Assembly (NCBI GenBank): GCA_963573315.1
Contig: OY752150.1
Coordinates: 248,001 to 312,000 of the forward strand
Length of the DNA: 64,000 nucleotides
Source: Entomortierella parvispora
Lineage: Eukaryota; Mortierellomycota; Mortierellomycetes; Mortierellales; Mortierellaceae
Reading direction: 5' to 3'
Shown: positions 9,638 through 20,811 of the stretch, piece by piece
Numbering within the stretch: the first letter of the stretch is position 1
Layout: each line of letters opens with the position of its first letter
Translations under genes and position numbers: made by a program
The notes under the pieces: generated by a model
Databases searched by the model: none
What the model was told of the DNA's origin: nothing
Seen by the model: the letters and a program-made list of their open reading frames with translations, nothing else

Positions 9638-12427
9638 CTAGAGATCCTGAATTTGCTTCAACAGGAATGCCTTCTCATCATTGAACTGCTCGTCCTCTAT
9701 TCGAGCCGAACCCAACAAAGGGGAAAAACAAGACAGAGTAAGTGCGTGGGTCATGACAATACCCGCAAAAACATGGAAAAGGATTTTCCAGAGTAGCTCC
9801 AAATTCATACCATTGCGATCATTGTGAAATGTACTCAGGAATGAGATGAGCTTGTCTTGGTTTTTTGACAAAATGTCCAATACAGGCTTGTTCTTGTTGG
9901 GATTTGCTACAAAAACCTGGAGGAGGGTTTGAAAAGATACAAAAAATCAAACAAATTAAGGTCTAATTCTTCCAGTTCAATGGCGCAAAAACACGAGAGC
10001 AGCTCTCACCTTGAAAACGTGGAATGCTTCAAATTGGATGTTGCGGCTGCGGTCCTTGAGGAGGTTCATCATCAACTTGAGATTATCCGCATTGGCTATA
10101 TACCTCGTCATGATTGTAAAGTTGGCACGATCCAAGAGAATCTCGCCAAGGAGCTAACGAGAGCAAAGTTTAACACAAAAGGAAATGATTAGTAAAGCGC
10201 CAGTTGAGAAGGATCAACAACAGGTTCTTTGCCATGACAGTGCCAGGTCTTTTTCTTCCCATCCTTTTGACAATACCTTTAATGATTGGCGTTTCGTGAC
10301 ATAATTCGTTGACTGGAGGAGTTGAGTATACTTTTCGAAAAAGGTGTCATAGTTGCGTTCCAAAAACTCGGCCACCAAAGTCTTGTGTCGGCTCAGAATT
10401 TCCTAAAGAACATTCAACAAAAACAAGTTAGACCCAATGCCCAAATCAAAGAGGATGGGCAGGACAAGCGGCAGAGAGAAACTACGCACCTTGAATGTGG
10501 CGAAGGCATCACTAGCAATATCAAATGTATTCATCTCCACATAGTCAAAGAACTTGTAGACCTGTTGCGAGTTGAGCACAATCTTTGTCAAGACCTCGTG
10601 TCGCAGGCACTCTCTCAAGATCATGCCGCAATTCAGTGCAATTTCCTGATTCTCATATCTAGAGCAATATAGTGTCAGGAGGATAATGGATGTCAGTCTA
10701 TATCGGCCAGACCACTAGAGGATAAAGGGGGACATAACGATGACGATAGAACAAATGGCCAGTTTTGTGTTTTTGCCCCTCTTTTTGCAGTTGCTCGTCA
10801 CGACCGATGAAATAGAAGACCGATGCCCCTTTTCCCTGCAGTGCCTGCCAGCACATGGTCCATTATTTTGGTTTTGCTTCAATGTTTGGGTAGAGTAACA
10901 ATAGATGAAAAAGTACAAGCTCAGGGGCGAGTAGCGGGGTAAAGCAGGGCAAGGGGGGTGTACGGAGGTGCGCGTGTTGGATGACGGATCCGTCTGGCTG
11001 ACTGCTCGTCTTGCAATTTCATGGATGAGGCTGTAGATAATCAATACTCCCAATGACCATGCCACTCTTTTCTTGCCTCACTCGCTCCTCGCCCCCCTGT
11101 TGCGGCTAGACAGCCATTTAACCAAGCCCGTGGACATGATGACATGTGGAGTGGCTATCTCTCACGAGATTTCCTGATTCCGCGCCCTCCTTTGTGCTGT
11201 TGTTGTTGCTGCTGCTGCTACAATGACGATGACGACGCTTTGCACAGTAGATAGTTTTGTCTCCATAAGGTAACGTGTCCAAGATCATCGCCGTGCTTTG
11301 TTCTGTGTTGCAGCCAACTACTGTGCGGCCCAAGTCGAGCCAAAAGGTAGGGAAGGAGATCAGGCAGCAAGCACACAAGCAAAGAAAGAAAGAAAAATAG
11401 AATGCTTACCCGTGAATCAACGTAAAGAGGATCTGGTCGCGCGTGCAGAGGTACTCGACCGTGGGAGATCTGGAGCCAATGTGACGGCGGAGCAGGTTGT
11501 TGAAGATCTGGGCCACGTCCTTCTTTGCCTCGAATTCAAACTTTGCGATGTTATCGACGAGGAGCTGGAGCAGGTTGTTGCTGTAGACCTCCTGGGCCAA
11601 CTGGGCGACGGTCTCTGGAACTGGATCATTTTCTATTAGTCAAAGAATACGAATTTGCGATTGCAATCAAAGACAGACAGAAGAGAGAAAGAGAGGATTT
11701 CATGATCAGGGTCAACAGAGCAAGCATCTGGGGCAAGAGCGGCGGCTGCTGCTACTGTTGCGGTTGCACTCGACCACAGAGGCCAAGGATGTGGGCGCCC
11801 GTACGCTCATTTGTTCGTTCGCCTCTTCTTGCAGCAGCATTGGCAGGTAGCACAGCAGAAAGAGCAGATAGCAAACAGCAGACAGCAAAGAGAGGAAAAA
11901 AAAAGAGAAACAGGTCGAGCACTTGCCACTATCTCCGTAGAGCATTGTCTTGATGGCAACCAGGATCTTGGAGATGTCCTCTGTGGCCTATTGGAAAAAG
12001 TAGGCAGACAACATGCGAGCCAGGTTAGAATGTTGCCCTGAACCGGGTGGAGTGGATCGTCGCGTCTTCTTTTTCATGTCGAAACATCATGTTCTGGGCT
12101 GTCCTGGGCGGCGGCCATTCGCTCGTGTCCAGAAAAGAGCTTCTGGAAGACATTGTCCGAATCGACAGACACTTGAATCGAGTCCTCTTTTCAGTTTGCG
12201 CTGGGGGTGCAGACAGTCCCGGGCTCGCTCCTCTTTCTTTGTGTCGAGTTGGAAAGGTGCATGGTGGTACACATGGGGTAGGTCAACGGGTCAAAGGGTC
12301 GAAAGGCCAAGGTGAGGACATGATGTTGTACCTTTCTCTTTTCAGGGCCATCCAGCTTCTGAATCGATTCTTTGAGGTTGCGGGCCAACTCGTAGGGGGT
12401 CTTTGGTTTTGACTTGAAGAAATTCAT
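9638..12427 (-). CDS. HYM1: MO25/CAB39 family scaffold protein (Hym1-like)
   Basis: MO25 proteins are helical-repeat scaffolds that activate STE20/GCK kinases. In fungi, Hym1 works in the RAM/MOR polarity and cell-separation pathway. The start at 12427 gives [20 protein letters not shown], a near-universal MO25 N-terminus. Exons on the minus strand: 12332-12427, 11927-11987, 11410-11632, 10490-10658, 10277-10402, 10010-10153, 9811-9916, 9638-9696; total 327 aa, close to the family's ~340. Conserved blocks include [23 protein letters not shown] and the C-terminal [12 protein letters not shown]. The intron after exon 2 fits best with a GC donor (G|GCAAGT); a weaker GT donor three bases upstream is also in phase. 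The fourth exon is preceded by a long 751-bp intron (10659-11409). Confidence 0.92.
10659..11409 (-). other. Long third intron of the MO25 gene
   Basis: 751 bp between the exon ending in LFTLIHG and the exon starting YENQEIAL, several times longer than other introns here. It contains a CTG/TTG repeat near 11200-11222 and no convincing gene on either strand. Confidence 0.6.
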
Positions 12428-13466
12428 GACTGGAGTCTGCAGCTTAGTGTAGGTGTATGAATGAATGTGGTATGTGGTTGATGGAGTGAGATGGAAACGA
12501 GAGCAGAGAAAGAGAGAACAGGTGCAGGTAGGTGGGTGGGTGGTGGGAATAGACTGTGGAGGAAGAGGAACAAGAAGGCACAGAGGAAGAGAGAGCAGAG
12601 CAAGGGAAAGAATAGAACAAGGGGGGTGAGGCGGACAACAGTGGCAGTGTCCGGGGGGTGTGCGTCGAGGCGTCGAGGCAACAGGGGGATAGGAAGGCTG
12701 AAGGAGGAGGAGGAAGAGGAGGAAAAGAAGAAAGGGAACAAACAGGCTGGCAATGGAGAGAAGGAAGAAAGAGAGATGAGAGAAAGAGAGAAGGTGATGT
12801 CGAAAAAGAAAAAAAAAGGAGCAAAGAGCAAGCGGCCCTTTTGTCCTCCCTTGCCTTGCCTTGCCTTGCCTTGTCCCCCCATTCTGCCCTTTGTGTGTTT
12901 CCTTTCTTTTCTTCTTCGCGTGTTTTTTTCTTCGTTTCTTGTTGCATCTTGTTCTTGTCGACCTGCCGTCTTCTTCTATTCTATGCGTGCATCCATCCGT
13001 CTCTCTCTTTGTGTCTCTTGTCGTCCGCCTCCCGCCGCATCTCCACGCGGCACACCAGGCGGGATCGTCTTCTTCCCGCGTGCTGTCGTCTGTCCTCTCT
13101 CGTGTCCGCCCCACCGATGACGACGTGTGTGCGTCTGTGTCTCTCTCTGTGTCGGTCAAAGAAGAACGCACGCTAGATTCAATTCTCGCTCTTTTTTTCC
13201 CTCAAGGGACAAACAGCCAAGAAAAGAAACGCGCTCTCTCCCCCCGTGTGAAATACATACAAAAAAACAGATCCGCGGTCTCGATTTCATCTCGGCCAAC
13301 GCAGACTCCGCGCAAAACCCAGCGATTTGCCTTCTCTCTCTTCTTCCTTCCCGCCAAGAACGAAAATAAAAAGGACGCATCCCTTTGGGCCCCTTGTTCG
13401 CTTCCAGAAAGGTCCCGTATTGGTTTTACAGCGCGTATTATTACAATCGTAGAGTATATATGACGT
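12428..13466. other. Upstream region of MO25: strongly strand-biased low-complexity DNA
   Basis: About 1 kb that is purine-rich on the + strand from 12490 to 12830, then pyrimidine-rich to 13370. It includes a perfect CCTTG pentamer repeat near 12848-12875. Several frames of 150-330 codons stay open only because of this composition; they encode Arg/Lys/Glu- or Ser/Phe/Leu-rich strings with no family features. Likely holds the MO25 promoter and 5' UTR. Confidence 0.5.
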
Positions 13467-14512
13467 CTAGATCCAGAAGAGCGAGGGATCCTCCCCCCTC
13501 TCAAACTGGCAACCTTTGGCCCACGATCCGATCCACGACCTATTGACAACGCGACAGGGGTAGAGCCACTGGGAGCGATTAATGACCGAGGATTCGTCTT
13601 CCGAGTCTGGGCCGTCTCCCTTTCTGTCCTTGTGCTCCTGCATCTCACGAATCCCTGGGTGCAGGAAGGAACTGTTTTCTTGTCCCCCAAAAAGGAGCAA
13701 GCATGGAACAGGTACGGGACGGAATGAGAAATCGCGTCCTGTTTTCCTGGATACTGCAATGTGAAATAAAAATAATAATAATAAACGTTACCTTTGCAAT
13801 CCCTGGTGCACTCAAGATGTTTCCAATGACTGGCAATCTCCGCAAGAATCCAAGAATGACTGGGAAAAAGTCGCTAAAGAAAGAAGAGGAGAGGAGGCAG
13901 GTTGTTAGTCTATTCGATCCACTCTGGTTCATTTCGTCCCGGATTGAGGATTCACAACAAAAGACATGCAGAGTAGTCTACCCAAAGAGGTTGATGAAGC
14001 CGATCAGTTCGACCAGGACTCCGATCTTGGGCCACTTGACAAAGACGAGAAGGATCCCACCAAAGAAGCAGATCGTCCCGCGAATCTTTTGCTTTCTGGC
14101 AAAGAAAACTAGCGTCTTCTGGGTTCCGATGACAAGTGTCAGTCCCGACAGGAAGAGGATCTACCGCCACCCCGCGTCAGGCAGAAGAATACAAGAGAGA
14201 CATTACGGTTGGTTAGCTTCCTTGTTTGCAAGATAGATCGGACGTCTATTGTGAAGTTTGGTTTCTCCTTCAGGTCCCAGGTGAAGCCGCTCTATAGAGT
14301 CTGCACGTCAGGTCGGTATTCCTCTCTGCTCCTATTGGCAATAGATCCAATGCGAGATGTCCAGGGTCTCTGTCCCTGCACTGCCTGTCCTGACTTACGT
14401 TTCCGATAGCGAGCAGACCTCCATCAAAGAACATCATGACGCCCATGAGCATGAAGAAGAGACCAAACGCCGTCAGTCCGACGCCGATTTTCTGAGTGTC
14501 CGAGAGCCACAT
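13467..14512 (-). CDS. GOT1: Golgi vesicle transport protein Got1-like; 3' end unresolved
   Basis: Got1/GOT1B is a small four-helix membrane protein that acts in ER-Golgi traffic. The start at 14512 gives MWLSDTQKIGVGLTAFG, the conserved Got1 N-terminus. Clear exons: 14399-14512, 13982-14160, 13792-13873. These cover the four hydrophobic helices and the FFPVILGFLRRLPVIGNIL segment, ending at SAPGIAK|GTAACG. The last exon is uncertain. One candidate acceptor (near 13753) would end at a stop at 13645; another (CACCCAG near 13666) would give an acidic tail ending at 13467. Neither resembles the usual short Got1 tail, so the end coordinate is the outer limit only. Confidence 0.8.
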
Positions 14513-15707
14513 TATGGTTGCAAGAGTCGAACGCGGTAGGATGCCGGAGAATGAATGAAAGAGTGGGTGAATGAAAGGAAAGGAAGGAAGGAAAAGAGAA
14601 AGCGAGAATGCAAGCAAGAATGAAAGAATGAAAGAAAGAAGAAGAAAGGGGGAATAATGATGAGCCAAAGGTGGAATGGACGTTTCAAAAGCGAAGCAAG
14701 CAAGCAAGCAAGCCAAAGCGCGTCCTCTCTTCTCCTCCACAGGCACACAGAGAGAGACTGGATGGCATTCGCACTGCACTGCACCGTGGCCGTGTGGCTT
14801 GGTGCCACGTTCCTTTCCTCGCTCTGTCTTCAGTTCCGTAGATCGGTCGCGTCTCTTTCTTTTGTTGGCGGCTGTTGTCGTGCTCGCCTCTTTTTCTTTG
14901 TCCTGTCAAGCCAGGGTTTTCCTCCCGGGCTCTGTCAGTAGGGTGTTGTCTATGCCATGTACACCAACTGCAAAGTGTGCGTGAATGTGTATGTGTGTGC
15001 AATTGTGTAATCGTGCAACTATGCAACTGGCCTCCTCTTTCTCTCCCGTCATCCTCTAGAATAGCCACCCTCTCGCTCCTTTCCCTCTTACTCGCGTCTC
15101 TTTTCCCTAAAGAAGAGACCTCGACAGGGTGTGGATCGAGAGCAAAGAAGGACTCAATGGAAGCGGCTCCGTTCCAAGCAGGTCAGTGAGGGAGGGCTTG
15201 GGGCAGAAAGCGGGTGTCATTGATCGGATGTCTAGCCAGAGTCTGGTTGGTGACTTGCGAGAGAGACAGACAGAGAGAGACAGACAGAGAGAGAGCAAGA
15301 GAGAGATGCAAGGAAAAGAAGAGTGTGGATGCAGGGAAGCAAGAGCAGCCCGGCAACCCAGCAACCCAGCAACAACCCAGCAATGACCCAGCAACCCAAC
15401 TCGCAAGATGTCGTGATCCGGGGTCGATGACTTGCGCCCTGTAAAAAAGCGTTTGACTCTTTTCGCGCGTCGTGACTGTCCGCGACTGAGAGAGAAAAAA
15501 AAGCGGGGGAAGATAGAGAGCGAAAACACCCTTCTTTTTTCACCCTTGCGCCGTCCTTCCTTTCCTTTCCTTTCTTGTCTTTGTCCATCCTCCTTCCAAC
15601 TCCAGACCACACAGACGACAGACAGACGGCCAGACAGACACTCTGACGGACAGGCAGACAGACACACCCACACACGGAAGATTATCTAATTTTTTTATCA
15701 TACCGCC
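14513..15707. promoter_or_regulatory. Divergent spacer GOT1 / FOL1 with AGAC-type repeats
   Basis: About 1.2 kb between opposite start codons. It includes AAAG/GAAAG repeats (14578-14650), CAAG repeats (14693-14715), a GAGA/GACA microsatellite (15255-15305), an AACCCAGC repeat (15355-15400) and clustered CAGACAGA words (15612-15665) just before the FOL1 start. No supported gene; frames of 90-190 codons here are compositional. Confidence 0.45.
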
Positions 15708-18366
15708 ATGGCTCAACAACCTTCGACCGCTGCTGATGCCGCGCACAATGTCGTGCCAGACCTGCCCATGACCGACAAGATTTGCATCCGCGACCTCACC
15801 GTCCGCAACATCATTGGAGTCGATGCATGGGAACGGTCCAAGAGACAGCCCATCATCATCAACCTTGTCGTCTACACCAGCGTGTCGCAGGCCGGCGACA
15901 CTGACCACCTCGTATGTGGCGTTTGATCGACCGCTATCGCACCGCAGGAAACATGCCACTCTTCTCACGCTCTGATTGTTTCTTTTTTTACCTCCTTCTT
16001 TTCTCTACAGCCCTACTCGATCCACTACGGGGTCCTCTGCAAGACGGTCGAGGCCCACTCAGAAAAGACAGAGTTCCGCTCCGTCGAAGCCCTGGCAGAT
16101 TCCATTGCCCGTGTCGTTATCACTAAATGCCACGCTCCCAAGATCACTGTCCGCATCGACAAGCCCCGCGCTCTTTTGCACGCCGCCTCTGCCGGTGTCG
16201 AGATCACCCGTCAACGCTCCGACTACACCGAGGATCAATTGGCCGGAATTGTACCCTGTCCCCTCAAGTTTAAGCCTGATGATATCATTTTCGTCAAGGA
16301 TCTGAAGCTGTCGTGCATCATTGGCGTGAACCCTTGGGAAAGAGAAGAGGAGCAGATCGTCATCCTCAACTTGCAGATCTACCCTGGTTTGGATGATTCG
16401 GACGATCGAAAGCCCGACTATGTTTCAAGTACGCACAACTACAGAACCATTGTCAGGACCATCACAAAGTACATCGAGGCTTCTTCTTACAAGACCGTGG
16501 AGGCCTTTGTCACCTCTGTGGCCAGGATTGCAATTGAAAAATGCCATGTCAGCAAGATCACAGTCAAGATGGAGAAACCCAGTGCGATTGTATTTGCTGG
16601 ATCGGCTGGAGTGGAGATCACAAGAGACCGCGCCTTCTTTGCGAACGCACACAACAGCTCTGGCAACAAGACTCATACCAGAGGCATGTCCTCGATCTCG
16701 ACCATCCATGGATTGCCTGGATCGATGGATCACAAGATCCAAAAGCGTGGCCCTGTTCCTGCTCACTTGAAGCACGAGGTGTTCTTGGCCCTTGGATCCA
16801 ACTTGGGAGACTCTGCTGCCAACCTGACCAACGCTTTGATGATGCTGGAGAAGGACGGTAATGTTCGGGTGGTGGACACCTCTTTCTTGTACGAGACCCC
16901 ACCCATGTATGTCACGGATCAGCCTTCCTTCCTGAATGCGGCTTGCAAGGTAAAATGTTTTTTTTTTTTATTTTGTTGAGTAGAAAGAAGGAGATTGGGC
17001 ACACCAACCCATTAGTCATTGTGTGTCAGAAAAATAACGCTTATTTCTTCCCTTCCCTCGGCGTCGATGTAGATCAAGACGGACCTTGAGCCGAGAGCAC
17101 TGCTGGCAAAGATTAAGGATATTGAAGCGGAGATGGGCAGGGACTTTAACACTATTCGTAATGGACCCCGCCCCATCGACATTGATATTCTCCTCTATGA
17201 TCATATCGAGTACTCGGATGAGGCCTTGACGATCCCTCATGTCGCCATGCAGGAGCGCGAATTTGTCTTGAGACCTCTCTGCGAGTACGTCCCCTTGCCT
17301 TTTTTGTTTTTGACTCTGTATACTTTTTTTTTTTTTTTGGGTCCAATTGCTTATCGCTTTCTTTATCCCAAATTATAGTATTGCCAAGGATGTGGAGCAC
17401 CCAAAGTTGTATCGCCATATCAGCCAATTGCTGTCCCAGCTCTTGTTGAAGCAAGAGGATCAACCCTCAGACTGCCAGATCCACAAGTCGGTACCCCTCC
17501 GTGGCCAGATTTGGCACTGGGATGCCAAGACGTACATCATGGGCATTCTCAACACTACCCCAGACAGTTTCAGTGACGGTGGCAACTACAGCACCACGGA
17601 ATCGGCCGTCTTGAGAGCCCAACAGTTGGTGGACGATGGTGCGGATATTATCGATATCGGTGGCATGTCCACTCGCCCCAACTCTGAAGAGATCTCGGAA
17701 GAAGAAGAGATCCGTCGGGTGGTGCCCGTGATCCAGCTATTGCGCGCTCGCGGATTCGAACACCCTATTTCGGTCGACACTTTCCGTGCAAGTGTGGCGG
17801 ATGCGGCCGTGGAGGCCGGTGCAGACTTGATCAATGACGTGTCGGCAGGACGCAGGGACCCAGCCATGTACGCTGTCATGGCCAAGTGGAACGTGCCCGT
17901 GTGCCTGATGCACATGCGTGGGGATTCAAAGACCATGATGTCCTTGACAGACTATGGCGAGAAGAACGATGTGATTGCAGAGATTGCCAAGGATCTGAAC
18001 AAGTCTGTACAGAGAGCTATTGCTGCAGGTGTGCATCGCTGGAACATTATCGTGGACCCTGGTGTTGGCTTTGCCAAGGATGGGGACCAGTCGTTGCAGG
18101 TCTTGAGGAGGTTGCCAGATTTGATCCAAGAGTCCCCAAGCTCCACGAGTCCCTTGGCTGGCTACCCTTGCTTGGTAGGACCCAGCCGGAAGGCCTTTAT
18201 TGGAAAACTGATCCAGCAACAGGATGCGATGAAGCGCACTTGGGGCACGGCCGCTGCTTGCACGGCCTCGGTCGCTGGTGGAGCGGGTATCGTAAGAGTT
18301 CATGATGTCAAGGAGATTCGCGACGTGATCAAGGTGTCGGACGCCATCTGGAGAGTCAAGGCTTAG
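15708..18366 (+). CDS. FOL1: Trifunctional folate synthesis protein (DHNA / HPPK / DHPS)
   Basis: Fol1 makes dihydropteroate in three steps: dihydroneopterin aldolase, hydroxymethyl-dihydropterin pyrophosphokinase and dihydropteroate synthase. Exons 15708-15911, 16011-16949, 17073-17284, 17379-18366 give 780 aa. Two FolB-type aldolase domains come first (about residues 20-150 and 180-300), each with a WER..., a SVEAL/TVEAF and a KP motif. The HPPK domain follows (FLALGSNLGD; NGPRPIDIDILLYDH). The DHPS domain is last (MGILNTTPDSFSDGG; INDVSAG; LVGPSRKAFIG). The paired FolB domains match other fungal Fol1 proteins. The start codon matches a Kozak-like context (GCCATGG). Sulfonamides target the DHPS part in this family. 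Confidence 0.95.
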
Positions 18367-18471
18367 ATGTCTTTTTAGAGTGGAATCTGTTTGCATTTAT
18401 TCTGCTTTCTTTCATAATGGAATAAACCGTTGCAAAACTATTTCCTCTTGTCATTTTGTTTGCAAAATGGA

Positions 18472-18478
18472 TTACGAT

Positions 18479-18510
<32 letters not shown>

Positions 18511-20432
18511 TTGTTGTTGATAGGCCTCAAAGTTATCGAGGACGCGGTCTGCAAAAGTGTTGATGGTCCGATCTAAAAATGTATGATGCTGCAAAGCTGT
18601 CCACCAGGGGGTCGGTACTCCTTGTTCCAATCCAAAACGAGCGCCCAACAGACTTCCCATGACGGCACAATTGGTGTCGGCATCTCCAGCCTCCAAAGTG
18701 ACCTGTTCCATCAATCCACGGAACAGACTATTATTGAAAAGAGACAATCAAGAATGAGAAATGTCAGGATATTGTCCAAAAAAAAAAAAAAAAAAAAAAA
18801 AAAGGCTAGAAATGACATTGGACGTTACCCATGTGGTCCTTGATACTCCGGCAAGGTCGCGTTTGCATCGACTTGTCGGGTGACACCATAGACAGAGACA
18901 CCAATAGTCTTGTAAGCATAGCCCATTTTTCGCACACTTCCAAGATCCAATTTCGCGATCGCGGGCGGGAAACATGAATGGAACAACTCTTCTGTCCATT
19001 GATCCTGGTATCTCGGTCCCTGGGTCTCCTGATTTGCGTCTGTAATCTTTTTCTCTGGAACCAGGTTTGTCTCTTGCAACAAAAACTTGTAATCGTCCAC
19101 GACCGACCATGCCAGCGCGAACATGTCAGCGTCCGCACCTACATTATCGACGCCTGCCCATCCAATATCCTCTCGAGGCACGGCCTGAGGTCGGTCCTGG
19201 TTCCAGTCTGAAACGACCCGATCTTTGAATTGAGCCTTGTAACTCCCACCTTCAGCTTCTTCTTCCCCAAGTCGGGTCGTTTCCAACGCCGAGAAATCCT
19301 TGTAATGAAAGGCAACGTGTTCTGTCTCTCCCTCCGAGGCCGACGACGACGCATCCTGACCAGGAAGGATCCCTTCGACATCTTCTTCATCCAGCACACC
19401 CATCTCTGGGTCCGAACCTCGTTCCAAGAACCTCAACAGTCCTTCGCGATACTCCTTTGACCCCAAAGACGGGTTCCAAGCTGTCGTCGTTTGTCCTTGA
19501 CCCTGCCCTCCTTGTCCTCCACCCCTCAAAATCCTCGAAATCAAGACCGAGCTCACCAAAGCAGCAATAATCGATCTCGGATCCGCATGTGTGATCTTTG
19601 CCGCCGTAAGTGCGTTCCTGACAACTCGCGCTTCATCCCAAAAGGCCTCCACGCCCGCCACTGCCGTCCGCATCACGGCCCCATTCGGGGCTAATTGACG
19701 GGATGCCTGATCCCAGACTTCATAAGCGGCCAAATGAGGGTGGGTTCTAAACTCTGAATGGTCCATCACGGACATGACCGTGAACCCGATCCCACGCGAA
19801 GGTGTGCCGAGTTCTGGAAACCCGAAATCGTTCCATTCCATCATCTTTTTCGCAAACAAGGAAGCTGAAAGCGGTTGTGTGGGCGGTGTGACTAGGAACG
19901 CTTGCAAGAGAATCAACATTTGATCCGTGTCGTCTGTAAAGTCGTTTCGGTCTGCAATCGGTCGATGGTCATCTTCCCAGACGGGCCAACTAAAACAAAG
20001 ACACATGCTTGGTGTTAAAAAGAAAGGAAGGAAGGGAAAAAAAAGATTCCGTGTCCACTGAGATGAAAAATGAAGAAAGCCTTCATTTTCCTATCTTACC
20101 CAGGGTCACTTCCGAACGCAATGGGTCCATTCCCGTAAAGATCCTTGGCTTGTCGAGGAGTCATAAACTCGGTCGCGAGTCCATAAGCGTCACCGACAGC
20201 GTTGCCTAAAGCAAAATAGGGAATACGTCAACACACACGGTACAAAATGATCAGTTACCAGCCCCCTTTCACTCTGGATGAGAGCGATTGCGCCTGTCCC
20301 TGGTAATGGATGTGTCTGAACAAGATGTTTTTGATTATTGTACTTACCATAGAGACAGCCTCGAATGCGGTCGCGCAATTGTTCTCGGCTGAGGGTGGAG
20401 AGAGGCGCCATGGTGCTGGAATGAGAGGTCAT
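18472..20432 (-). CDS. ADP-ribosylglycohydrolase (DraG/ARH-like)
   Basis: Members remove ADP-ribose from proteins or related substrates using two Mg ions. Exons 20348-20432, 20100-20205, 18829-19989, 18472-18727 give 535 aa; a second in-frame ATG at 20411 is an alternative start. Visible motifs: GCLYGNAVGDAYG at the N-terminus, DFTDDTDQ (metal-binding) and the C-terminal DADTNCAVMGSLLGARFG. The middle (roughly residues 230-330) is an acidic, Gly/Gln/Ser-rich insertion larger than in compact family members. The C-terminus ends in poly-Gln coded by a CTG/TTG run (18479-18519). A poly-A/T tract of 25 bp (18779-18803) lies in the last intron. Confidence 0.88.
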
Positions 20433-20811
20433 AGAAAGGTAGCTTGTAATATGGATGTGGGGAGGAGAGAAAGAGTGAGAGAGAAGGTGAGAGAGTGTTT
20501 TTGCTGGAGGAGTAAGAAGAAAAGAGTAAAGCGCCAAAATCGAAGGTGGGAAAAAGAAAGTGACCTTTGCCACCTGTCCCTCCCACCATGCTGCGCCATC
20601 ACGTCGTCATTCGTCGCCCGCCCGTTGGCCTCTCCACGTGACAGTTTTCGACTGTCGTTGAGTGTCGCGCCGCGCACAGGTACAAGTAGCCAGAGAAAAG
20701 AAACATGGAGCTGGTATCTATGTCGCTTTATTTTTGACAAAGGTCAGGATAGACGAGTGTCATCATAAACAAAGGGAGAGGGGGTAGAGGAGGTCGAGGA
20801 GAAAGTCGTAA
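20433..20811. other. Spacer between ADP-ribosylglycohydrolase start and cyclin stop
   Basis: About 380 bp, expected to hold the promoter of the downstream minus-strand hydrolase gene. Purine-rich at 20460-20500. No defined element seen. Confidence 0.35.

Noticed and set aside
12191-13171. Open frames of 150-330 codons upstream of MO25
   Set aside because: Overlapping frames on both strands stay open because the DNA is a purine/pyrimidine-biased tract. Residue content is low-complexity and one frame simply runs into MO25 exon 1.
15107-15675. Frames of 147-188 codons between GOT1 and FOL1
   Set aside because: They consist of Ser/Leu/Cys strings from GACA/GAGA microsatellites and overlap each other in different frames.
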